6,234 bases of DNA from Gammaproteobacteria bacterium. GTDB taxonomy: Bacteria > Pseudomonadota > Gammaproteobacteria > UBA1113. The DNA lies in NCBI GenBank assembly GCA_019752835.1, contig JAIELR010000263.1, positions 1 through 6,234 of the forward strand, in the 5' to 3' direction. The notes beneath the pieces were generated by a model. That model was not told the DNA's origin and did no database searches. It saw only the letters and a list, made by a program, of their open reading frames with translations. Both the position numbers and the translations under genes were made by a program. Of this stretch, positions 1 through 5,509 are shown piece after piece. The stretch's first letter is position 1; every line of letters starts with the position of its first letter.

Positions 1-48
1 CGAAATATACCCGTTAACAACTGTTTTATCATGATTAAGCCTCTTAAA

Positions 49-77
49 TTGTGAATTTGTGCAATTTACAGTATATT
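49..77 (+). promoter_or_regulatory. Candidate sigma-70 promoter for the phosphofructokinase gene
   Basis: A -35-like TTGTGA (49-54, 4 of 6 consensus) and a -10-like TATATT (72-77, 5 of 6) are separated by exactly 17 nt. Transcription would start near 84, leaving a leader of about 20 nt before the ATG at 104. A GGAG at 93-96 lies 7 nt upstream of that ATG and serves as the ribosome binding site. The call rests on spacing and consensus only. Confidence 0.5.
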
Positions 78-103
78 ACCTGCAAATTGAATGGAGTTAA
101 ACC

Positions 104-1360
104 ATGGCCAATGCTTTTTATGCCCAATCGGGCGGTGTCACTGCCGTCATTAATGCCTCAGCTTGCGGATTATTGCAGGCGGCTCGAAAACATCGCGATA
201 AAATTCAAACGGTTTTCGTTGGTCGCAACGGTATTGTTGGCGCCTTGACCGAAGATTTATATGATACTACCACGCTGACTGATGCTGAGATCAGCGCCCT
301 TCGCTGGACACCAGGTGGAGCTTTTGGCTCTTGCCGCTATAAGTTGAAAGGCCTAGAAGAAGACAAAATTAAATACGAGCGTTTATTTGCTGTTTTTAAA
401 GCACATGATATCCAATATTTTTTCTATAATGGCGGTGGTGATTCACAAGATACCGCGAATAAAGTTGCCGAAATGGCCCGTAAAATGGGCTATCCGCTCA
501 CATGCATCGGTATTCCAAAAACCATCGACAATGATTTAGCGGTTACAGATAACTCGCCAGGTTTTGGTTCGGTGGCCAAATATGTTGCGGTCTCTATTCG
601 AGAGGCAGGTTTAGATGTTGCCTCTATGGCCGAAACCTCAACGAAAGTTTTTGTCATGGAAGTCATGGGCCGTCATGCCGGATGGATAGCCGCAGCGGCT
701 GGACTTGCAAGTGACAATGAAGAAGCCCCGCCTCATATCATTTTATTTCCTGAAATTCCGCTTAACCGCGAGGTATTTCTGGCAAAAGTTGATCATTGTG
801 TCAAGACCCATGGCTATTGCACCATTGTTGTTTCAGAGGGCGTCAAAGACCTGGAGGGTAATTTTATTGCCGATGCCGGTTTAAAAGATGCGTTTGGTCA
901 TACACAACTCGGCGGCGTGGCTCCAGTTATTGCACAATTGATTAAAACAGAATTAGGATATAAATATCACTGGGCGGTGTGTGATTATTTGCAGCGTGCG
1001 GCCCGTCATATTGCGTCAGTCACCGATGTTGAGCAAGCCTACGCCGTAGGTGAAGCTGCTGTTTTATTTGCGTTAGCGGGTAAAAATGCTATTATGCCGA
1101 CCATTGTACGCGAATCAACACATCCTTATCGATGGCATATTGGCGAAACACCATTAAGTGATGTTGCTAATGTTGAAAAAAAAATGCCTAAAAATTATAT
1201 TCAAGAGGATGGATTTAGCATTACGCCCGCATGCCGTGATTATTTAGAACCATTAATTATGGGTGAGGACTATCCGCCTTATGAAAAAGGATTGCCTCAC
1301 TATATAAAACTACATTTACCCTTAGCAGTCAAAAAACTGGACGCACCTTTTACGTTATAA
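104..1360 (+). CDS. pfp: Pyrophosphate-dependent 6-phosphofructokinase
   Basis: Cytosolic phosphofructokinase that converts fructose 6-phosphate to fructose 1,6-bisphosphate, predicted to use PPi rather than ATP and so to work reversibly in glycolysis and gluconeogenesis. The 418-residue protein has a glycine-rich N-terminal phosphate loop (SGGVTAVINA, about 9-18), GGGDS at 110-114, PKTIDND at 138-144 with the predicted catalytic Asp142, MGR at 188-190, a PE pair at 216-217 and a substrate-binding Arg298 in DYLQRAARH. The donor call follows the family rule. Asp113 aligns with E. coli PfkA Gly104 and Lys139 with Gly124; an acidic residue and a lysine at these places block ATP and mark PPi enzymes. 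GGGDS in place of GGDD is a less common form. The start is supported by GGAG 7 nt upstream and the conserved N-terminus. A GtrA-like gene follows after 5 nt. Family identity is very secure; PPi use is inferred from residues. Confidence 0.95.
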   Translation: MANAFYAQSGGVTAVINASACGLLQAARKHRDKIQTVFVGRNGIVGALTEDLYDTTTLTDAEISALRWTPGGAFGSCRYKLKGLEEDKIKYERLFAVFKAHDIQYFFYNGGGDSQDTANKVAEMARKMGYPLTCIGIPKTIDNDLAVTDNSPGFGSVAKYVAVSIREAGLDVASMAETSTKVFVMEVMGRHAGWIAAAAGLASDNEEAPPHIILFPEIPLNREVFLAKVDHCVKTHGYCTIVVSEGVKDLEGNFIADAGLKDAFGHTQLGGVAPVIAQLIKTELGYKYHWAVCDYLQRAARHIASVTDVEQAYAVGEAAVLFALAGKNAIMPTIVRESTHPYRWHIGETPLSDVANVEKKMPKNYIQEDGFSITPACRDYLEPLIMGEDYPPYEKGLPHYIKLHLPLAVKKLDAPFTL

Positions 1361-1365
1361 AATAA

Positions 1366-1746
1366 ATGAAACATTTCACACTACAACTGGTCCGCTACAC
1401 TGCAGTGGGCCTCTGCGCAACAGCGACTCAATATCTTATTTTGATTTTACTCGTTGAATTATTTCATATGCAGGCGGTCTTTGCTTCCAGCATCGGATGC
1501 ATCTTTGGCAGTATTGTCAGCTATTTTATGAATCATCGTTACACATTTCAAAGCGAAAAACGTCATCGTGATGCTTTATGGCGATTTTACAGTATTACCG
1601 CCATTGGCACTTCACTCAATGCACTTTTCATGTATGTGGGGGTTAACGAATGGCATATTCAGTATATTGTTGCACAAGTTATCACGACCGGCCTCATATT
1701 GATTTGGAATTTCCTAGGAAACCGTCATTGGACGTTTAAGCACTAA
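1366..1746 (+). CDS. GtrA-like four-helix membrane protein
   Basis: Small integral membrane protein of the GtrA/DPMS family, 126 residues, the usual family size. Members are thought to help move polyprenyl-phosphate-linked sugars across the cytoplasmic membrane for decoration of O-antigen, teichoic acid or other surface glycans. Four hydrophobic segments are visible at about 11-32, 37-56, 73-92 and 98-116. The two family signatures are present: NHRYTF at 56-61 after helix 2 and NFLGNRHWTF at 115-124 after helix 4. The start lies 5 nt after the stop of the phosphofructokinase gene with no clear Shine-Dalgarno, so translational coupling is likely. No glycosyltransferase gene, the common GtrA partner, is nearby, so substrate and pathway cannot be assigned. 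The family call is confident; the biological role is not. Confidence 0.88.
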   Translation: MKHFTLQLVRYTAVGLCATATQYLILILLVELFHMQAVFASSIGCIFGSIVSYFMNHRYTFQSEKRHRDALWRFYSITAIGTSLNALFMYVGVNEWHIQYIVAQVITTGLILIWNFLGNRHWTFKH

Positions 1747-1765
1747 GCTTATTTGCAAACAATCT

Positions 1766-2305
1766 TCAATTCACCGATGCAACAAAGCGCCAAAGTTTGT
1801 CGCCGCCGACTTTAATTCCAATGCGCGAGGTAGTTTTGAATGGTAATGTAATACCGTAATCGGCGAGATAAAAATCTGAGTTTCGAATTAAATCGACGCC
1901 ATTATGTTGTAAATTTAGCTGCAAATGGCGACATAATTTGCCTGGTCCTGTTAAATGCTCCTCTTCTACCCATAATCCACGAATAAGGACTGCACCCGGC
2001 ATGTTTTCAGATTCTGTTGTCACATTTAGGCAATGATACATGCCATAGATTAAATAAATATAGGAAAACCCTGGCGCACCAAACATACCTCTGGTGCGTG
2101 GGGTCACGCCTTTAAAGGCATGCGATGCGGGATCATCATCGCCGCGATATGCCTCTGTTTCTGTAATAATACCTTTGTGCTTTCCAAATACAAGAATTTT
2201 TCCTAACAAATCAGGTGCAACATCAACGGTGTGGCGATCAAAAAAATCCCGACCCAGTTGAATAGGTGAACAAGATTTTGTTTTTTCATTAAAATAATTT
2301 TTCAT
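1766..2305 (-). CDS. mpg: 3-methyladenine DNA glycosylase (AAG/Mpg family)
   Basis: Monofunctional base-excision repair glycosylase that removes alkylated and deaminated purines such as 3-methyladenine and hypoxanthine. The 179-residue protein covers the whole AAG domain. Compared with human AAG, ETEAY at 49-53 supplies the water-activating Glu51 (human Glu125) and Tyr53 (Tyr127). His62 in SHAFKG matches His136. Tyr87 in YGMYHCLN matches the DNA-intercalating Tyr162, and Asn94 matches Asn169. Arg109 matches Arg182. Further conserved elements are TPRTRGMF (68-75), GPGKLC (120-125), RIGI (161-164) and the terminal WRF. All key residues are present, so an active enzyme is expected. The first 15 residues are lysine-rich and not conserved. 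The next in-frame methionine lies inside the core, so the ATG at 2305 is the only reasonable start, despite a weak Shine-Dalgarno (AAAGAA). The gene converges on the gtrA-like gene 19 nt away. Confidence 0.95.
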   Translation of the reverse strand: MKNYFNEKTKSCSPIQLGRDFFDRHTVDVAPDLLGKILVFGKHKGIITETEAYRGDDDPASHAFKGVTPRTRGMFGAPGFSYIYLIYGMYHCLNVTTESENMPGAVLIRGLWVEEEHLTGPGKLCRHLQLNLQHNGVDLIRNSDFYLADYGITLPFKTTSRIGIKVGGDKLWRFVASVN

Positions 2306-2326
2306 TTATTCTTTAAAATACCTATC

Positions 2327-2338
2327 AGATAATTATCT
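2327..2338. promoter_or_regulatory. 12-bp palindrome in the mpg leader
   Basis: AGATAATTATCT is a perfect 12-bp palindrome between the proposed mpg -10 element and its start codon, about 20 bp upstream of the ATG. The position would suit a repressor operator. In DNA this AT-rich a palindrome of this length can arise by chance, so function is speculative. Confidence 0.2.
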
Positions 2339-2352
2339 TTCAACATTAAATC

Positions 2353-2358
2353 ATTATA
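2353..2358 (-). promoter_or_regulatory. Candidate -10 element for mpg
   Basis: On the minus strand this reads TATAAT, a perfect -10 consensus, about 48 bp upstream of the mpg start codon. No good -35 element lies 16-18 bp further up (the best is TTATAT at spacing 18). The promoter is therefore weak, activator-dependent, or the match is a by-product of AT-rich DNA. Confidence 0.35.
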
Positions 2359-2424
2359 TGTTTGTTATTAACCAATATATAACATATTAGCAACATTTTA
2401 AATTAAGATCCAAGTATTTTTTAG

Positions 2425-2634
2425 TGGTATATCGTTGAAGCGCTGATAAAATCACCCGTTGTTAAAATATCGGAAATTGAATCGCTGTTAATACAATACA
2501 CTCAAGACATTCCACAGTTTATAATTGAGAGTTATAAAGAAAAGTGTGCCCCAAAAAGAAAGGAAAAGGTTTGCACTATTATGGAAGAAAATCAAGTTCA
2601 AGAAAAAGAAGAACAGCGCTGTTTTATTATGTAA
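2425..2634 (+). pseudogene. Start-less open frame ending in a CaaX-like box
   Basis: One frame stays open for 69 codons from just after a TAG at 2422-2424 to the TAA at 2632-2634, in DNA where other frames are full of stops. It encodes a charged, helix-prone sequence (for example KISEIESLLIQY and KEKCAPKRKEK) and ends in QRCFIM, which fits the eukaryotic prenylation motif C-a-a-X. There is no in-frame ATG, GTG or TTG except the ATG at 2581, which would give only 17 residues and has a poorly spaced AAGG upstream. In-frame stops at 2404 and 2422 close the N-terminal side. The best reading is the 3' remnant of a decayed gene, possibly a secreted effector. A short peptide from 2581 or chance openness cannot be excluded. 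I do not recognise the family. Confidence 0.35.
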
Positions 2635-2811
2635 GTTAGCTAAGGCTGCGTGTAAATAGAACCTGTAATAGTGGCTGTTTGTAGACGGGTAGACATGGAG
2701 GCTTATCCTTAGTTCCCTGAAAGAGTGTAAGAAAACTAAAAAATAGATAATTAAGTGTATATGAAACCGCTTTCTATTTTAAGATATTACTATTTATAGC
2801 CCTTAAAAAGT

Positions 2812-2827
2812 TGTAATTATAATTACA
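2812..2827. repeat. 16-bp perfect palindrome
   Basis: TGTAATTATAATTACA is its own reverse complement over 16 bp with no spacer. It lies 173 bp upstream of the start codon at 3001. With no loop it would make a poor RNA hairpin, so a binding site for a dimeric DNA-binding protein is more natural. No known operator consensus is recognised. Confidence 0.35.
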
Positions 2828-2865
2828 TGATTTTAAATGACAATTTAAAAAAAACTTGAATTTTA

Positions 2866-2913
2866 TTGACTAAATTAAGATCTATTGCTAATTTTAATAT
2901 GTGTTTTTTAAAT
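2866..2913 (+). promoter_or_regulatory. Weak candidate promoters for the gene at 3001
   Basis: Two alternatives overlap. TTGACT (2866-2871, 5 of 6) is followed after 17 nt by TAATTT (2889-2894, 3 of 6). TTGCTA (2885-2890, 4 of 6) is followed after 17 nt by TTAAAT (2908-2913, 4 of 6). The second would start transcription close to the palindrome at 2915-2930. Neither is strong and the AT-rich context makes chance matches likely. Confidence 0.25.
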
Positions 2914-2914
2914 T

Positions 2915-2930
2915 AAGTTAATATTAACTT
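2915..2930. promoter_or_regulatory. 16-bp perfect palindrome, possible operator
   Basis: AAGTTAATATTAACTT is a perfect 16-bp palindrome, 70 bp upstream of the start codon at 3001. It overlaps the start site implied by the TTGCTA/TTAAAT promoter candidate, a place where a bound repressor would act. No named regulator consensus is recognised. Confidence 0.35.
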
Positions 2931-2946
2931 GAGCTAAAAATCACAC

Positions 2947-2960
2947 TGAGCACGTGTTCA
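2947..2960. promoter_or_regulatory. Near-perfect CACGTG-centred palindrome
   Basis: TGAGCACGTGTTCA is a 14-bp palindrome with a single mismatched pair (G2950 opposite T2957) around a CACGTG core. It is more GC-rich than its surroundings and lies 40 bp upstream of the gene at 3001. The flanks do not match parS, despite the shared CACGTG core. Confidence 0.3.
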
Positions 2961-2989
2961 ATTTAGGTTTACTGTAAAAACATTAGCGT

Positions 2990-2994
2990 AGGAG
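2990..2994 (+). promoter_or_regulatory. Strong ribosome binding site for the gene at 3001
   Basis: AGGAG lies 6 nt upstream of the ATG at 3001, near-optimal in sequence and spacing and better than most other sites in this window. It decides the start of the small hydrophilic protein and is the main evidence that this unusual frame is really translated. Confidence 0.75.
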
Positions 2995-3000
2995 AAAGTT

Positions 3001-3294
3001 ATGACATCACAAAATAAATCATACAGTCAAAAATCTGGCGATGCGAAAGATAAAGGTAATAAATATCAAGAAAACAATCCAAGGATGGGTGATGATATTA
3101 AAAATGATCCCCCCGCTATCGAATTGGGGGATCATTCACGCAGCTCTGCAGGCAGAGGAGCAAATTCCAATCAAAATCAACATAATGTTCATCGTACAAA
3201 CCAACCTAAGAATGGCGATGCAAGTGATAAAAATCGTTCGAAAGATGACTCTTCAAGTCATCAAAAAAATTCAACCGATTTTAAACGACAGTAA
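3001..3294 (+). CDS. Small hydrophilic, probably disordered protein of unknown function
   Basis: I do not recognise the family of this 97-residue protein. It has no hydrophobic segment, no signal peptide, no Cys and no Trp, and only three Tyr/Phe residues. Ser, Asn and Gln make up about a third of it, Lys/Arg (17) roughly balance Asp/Glu (13), and Gly is about 7%. That composition resembles intrinsically disordered proteins, including stress hydrophilins, but is not proof. A degenerate internal repeat is visible: KSGDAKDKGNK (11-21) against KNGDASDKNRSK (70-81). The start is fixed by a strong AGGAG 6 nt upstream. Residues about 35-46 are encoded by a GC-rich inverted repeat that looks inserted. 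The gene stands alone, preceded by palindromes and followed by a large stem-loop. A secreted effector or a stress protein are both possible. Confidence 0.65.
   Translation: MTSQNKSYSQKSGDAKDKGNKYQENNPRMGDDIKNDPPAIELGDHSRSSAGRGANSNQNQHNVHRTNQPKNGDASDKNRSKDDSSSHQKNSTDFKRQ
3103..3136. repeat. Inverted repeat forming a strong hairpin inside the gene at 3001
   Basis: AATGATCCCCC (3103-3113) is perfectly complementary to GGGGGATCATT (3126-3136), giving an 11-bp stem with a 12-nt loop inside a coding region. A smaller hairpin follows at once (CTCTG 3144-3148 with CAGAG 3153-3157). No T-run follows, so it is not a typical intrinsic terminator. It could pause ribosomes, protect the mRNA or be a remnant of a palindromic insertion. 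Confidence 0.7.
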
Positions 3295-3337
3295 TGATTC
3301 ATCAAACACTTTTAAATAAGTGTAACAGGGGAAGATA

Positions 3338-3404
3338 TTGCTCTCACCGCACACGATGGAAATGAAGGAACGAAATTCTGCGGTGCGCGTTGAGAGCAAC
3401 TTTT
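3338..3404 (+). terminator. Large stem-loop between convergent genes, possible terminator
   Basis: TTGCTCTCA (3338-3346) pairs perfectly with TGAGAGCAA (3391-3399). Inside, CACCGCA (3345-3351) can pair with TGCGGTG (3379-3385), or CGCAC (3348-3352) with GTGCG (3383-3387), so alternative foldings compete. A short T-tract (3401-3404) follows on the plus strand, consistent with termination of the gene at 3001. On the minus strand, after ppk1, the T-tract is missing. The unusually long apical part of about 27 nt makes a plain terminator less certain; a structured small RNA is an alternative. Confidence 0.45.
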
Positions 3405-3434
3405 AAATACATATTTAGCTTAGAAAATTATACA

Positions 3435-5501
3435 TTATTTCGTATAAAAATCTAATAAATATTCTTGAGCAGAAAACCTATTTTTCTTACCTGGATCATT
3501 TTTGGTATAGTTCCCTTCAGCATCCAATTCCCAACTTTGGCAATTGTCCTGTAACGAATAAGTGAGACATTCATGCTTGATGCGCTTTGCCAGCACTTTA
3601 TCTAAGATAGGGAAGGCAACCTCCAAGCGATGATAAAGATTGCGCTCCATAAAATCAGCACTGCTACAAAAAAGATGCTCATTACCTTCATCATAAAAAT
3701 AATAAATACGAGAATGTTCTAAAAACCGTCCGATTATCGAGCGCACATGAATATTTTCAGAAAGATTTTTTACTCCTGGTTTTAATACACACATGCTGCG
3801 CACGATTAATTCTACTTTAACCCCAGCTTGCGAAGCTTGATAGAGTAAATCAACCATAGCAGGATCTGTCAATGCATTCACTTTAAAGATAATTTTTGCT
3901 TTTTTACCTTCATTTGCGTGACTTATTTCGCGATGAATCATTTTTTTCAAATTGGAAAAAAGCGTAAATGGCGCATGCCAAAGCTTTCGTGTCTCTACCG
4001 CCTTTCCCATTCCTGTTAATTCTTGAAAAAGCAATTGCACATCATGGCCTATATCAAAATTAGACGTAAATAAACTAATATCCGTATATTCTTTTGCTGT
4101 CCTTGCATGATAATTTCCCGTGCCAAGATGCGCATAACGACACAGCTCATTATTTTCACGTCGCACAACTAACAGCATTTTTCCATGTGTTTTGTATCCG
4201 ACTATCCCATAAACCACAATGGCTCCGGCTTCTTGCAGACGCGTTGCCAATATAATATTTTGCTCTTCATCAAAACGAGCTCTCAACTCAATGACTGCCG
4301 TCACCTCGATACCCGCACGCGCGGCGTCTACTAAGGCATTCACGATGTCAGAATCAGCATTGGTGCGATAAAGTGTTTGTTTGATAGCAACGACATTGAG
4401 ATCCAATGTAGCTTGACGAACGAGATTAATGACGGGTTCAAACGATTGATAAGGATGATGCAAAACAATATCACGCTCTTTTAAGATGCTAAACATATCG
4501 CCATTAGACTCTAGCACTTTAGGCGTTGCGGGCATGAAAGGCTTAAAAAGTAAGTCAGGTCGCGTAATCATCGAAAAAATCGCCGACAATCGACCAAAAT
4601 TAACTTGACCGTCTATTTTAAACGCGTCGGTTGGTTCTAAATGATGTTGTTGCAATAAATAATTGACTAACTCATCCGGACAATCTTGCTCTACATCAAG
4701 TCGAATAGCTAAACCAAAACGACGCTCGATTAAATTGGTTTTTACCGCCATTGGCAGATCATTAATTTCATGTTCATCAAGCAAAAGGTCACTATTTCTA
4801 ATAATACGGAATTGATAGCAACCGGTGACTTTCATTCCCGAAAATAAATCACTGACATGCGCTTTGATCATCGAGGTCAATAAAAAGAAGCTGTCTTCGT
4901 TTGATTTTCTTAATTCGGCGGGCACAGGAATAAGTCGAGGAATGCTACGCGGAGCATGGACGATGGCTAAACCACTGTCGCGACCAAATGCATCTTTTCC
5001 CGATAAACTCACAATAAAATTTAAGTTTTTATTGACGAGACGCGGAAATGGATGAGCAACATCGAGCGCAATAGGGCTAATCACTGGCAAGATTTCACGC
5101 TCAAAATAGTCTGCAATCCAGACTCTTTGTTCATTAGTCCAATCATGTTGTTTTAAAAAATGGATGCCTTGTTCAGCTAATTGGGGATACAGTGTATCGT
5201 TATAATACTTAAAAAGCTCTTTGATTAACTCATGACTGCGTAAGTTAATTTTTTTAAGTACGTCATCGAGCGAGAAGCCATTAATGACGTCTTTTTTAGT
5301 ACTCTTTAATAATGCTAGGTGCTTCAAATTAGCAACGCGAATTTCAAAAAATTCATCAAGATTATTGTTCGTGATAAATAAATACCGAAGTCTATCCAGC
5401 AAAGGCATATCTGCCTCTTCCGCTAATTTAACGACTCGATAATTAAATTCGAGCTGACTTAACTCTCGCTGAAACAAAGGAAGTTTTTTATCATCTGTCA
5501 T
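3435..5501 (-). CDS. ppk1: Polyphosphate kinase 1
   Basis: Reversibly transfers the ATP gamma-phosphate onto polyphosphate through a phosphohistidine intermediate; PPK1 enzymes are often membrane-associated. The 688 residues match the normal PPK1 length and show the N-terminal domain (RELSQLEFN at 12-20, TNNNLDEFFEIRV at 44-56), the head domain, and the two C-terminal phospholipase-D-like domains. Numbering runs at +4 relative to E. coli. Asn48 or a neighbour sits in the ATP-binding NNN stretch; Arg379 and Arg409 match Arg375 and Arg405. His439 in THGK is the phosphorylated His435 equivalent. Tyr472 matches Tyr468, Arg568 matches Arg564 and His596 in FLEHSRIY matches His592. All catalytic residues are present. 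The start lies 8 nt after the parB stop with only a weak Shine-Dalgarno, suggesting expression from the par operon. The conserved N-terminal motif begins at residue 12, so M1 is the right start. Confidence 0.97.
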   Translation of the reverse strand: MTDDKKLPLFQRELSQLEFNYRVVKLAEEADMPLLDRLRYLFITNNNLDEFFEIRVANLKHLALLKSTKKDVINGFSLDDVLKKINLRSHELIKELFKYYNDTLYPQLAEQGIHFLKQHDWTNEQRVWIADYFEREILPVISPIALDVAHPFPRLVNKNLNFIVSLSGKDAFGRDSGLAIVHAPRSIPRLIPVPAELRKSNEDSFFLLTSMIKAHVSDLFSGMKVTGCYQFRIIRNSDLLLDEHEINDLPMAVKTNLIERRFGLAIRLDVEQDCPDELVNYLLQQHHLEPTDAFKIDGQVNFGRLSAIFSMITRPDLLFKPFMPATPKVLESNGDMFSILKERDIVLHHPYQSFEPVINLVRQATLDLNVVAIKQTLYRTNADSDIVNALVDAARAGIEVTAVIELRARFDEEQNIILATRLQEAGAIVVYGIVGYKTHGKMLLVVRRENNELCRYAHLGTGNYHARTAKEYTDISLFTSNFDIGHDVQLLFQELTGMGKAVETRKLWHAPFTLFSNLKKMIHREISHANEGKKAKIIFKVNALTDPAMVDLLYQASQAGVKVELIVRSMCVLKPGVKNLSENIHVRSIIGRFLEHSRIYYFYDEGNEHLFCSSADFMERNLYHRLEVAFPILDKVLAKRIKHECLTYSLQDNCQSWELDAEGNYTKNDPGKKNRFSAQEYLLDFYTK

Positions 5502-5509
5502 AATTACAC

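Larger units (their letters stand above)
2306..3000. other. AT-rich gene-poor intergenic region
   Basis: This stretch of about 695 bp separates the divergent mpg gene and the small hydrophilic gene at 3001. It contains the mpg leader, a start-less open frame at 2425-2634 and three palindromes at 2812-2960. Between 2640 and 2800 I see no tRNA, no insertion-sequence ends and no credible open frame on either strand, only stop-rich sequence. The length and the coding-like island suggest a decayed locus, which is inference. Confidence 0.6.

Noticed and set aside
51..248. 65-codon frame overlapping the start of the phosphofructokinase gene
   Set aside because: It begins upstream without a ribosome binding site, overlaps a gene whose motifs are certain, and encodes nothing recognisable.
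2581..2634. Separate 17-residue peptide gene starting at the ATG at 2581
   Set aside because: The nearest purine-rich AAGG is 11 nt away, and the open frame continues far upstream of this ATG, so it is better read as an internal methionine of a decayed gene.
2947..2960. CACGTG-centred palindrome as a parS site for the ParB encoded nearby
   Set aside because: The canonical parS has TGTTT and AAACA flanking CACGTG. Here the flanks are CTGAG and TTCAA, matching at only one of ten positions, so only the hexamer core is shared.
3041..3319. Overlapping 92-codon frame inside the small hydrophilic gene
   Set aside because: It lacks a ribosome binding site, its start lies 40 nt inside a gene with a strong one, and its Ile/Met/Lys-rich product looks like an out-of-frame reading of AT-rich codons.
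3306..3323. Small hairpin ACACTT/AAGTGT just after the stop of the hydrophilic gene as a terminator
   Set aside because: The stem is only 6 bp and AT-rich and no T-tract follows. The larger stem-loop at 3338-3399 is the better terminator candidate.
4825..5055. Plus-strand frame antisense to ppk1
   Set aside because: It lies wholly within the conserved ppk1 coding region and has no ribosome binding site or recognisable product.
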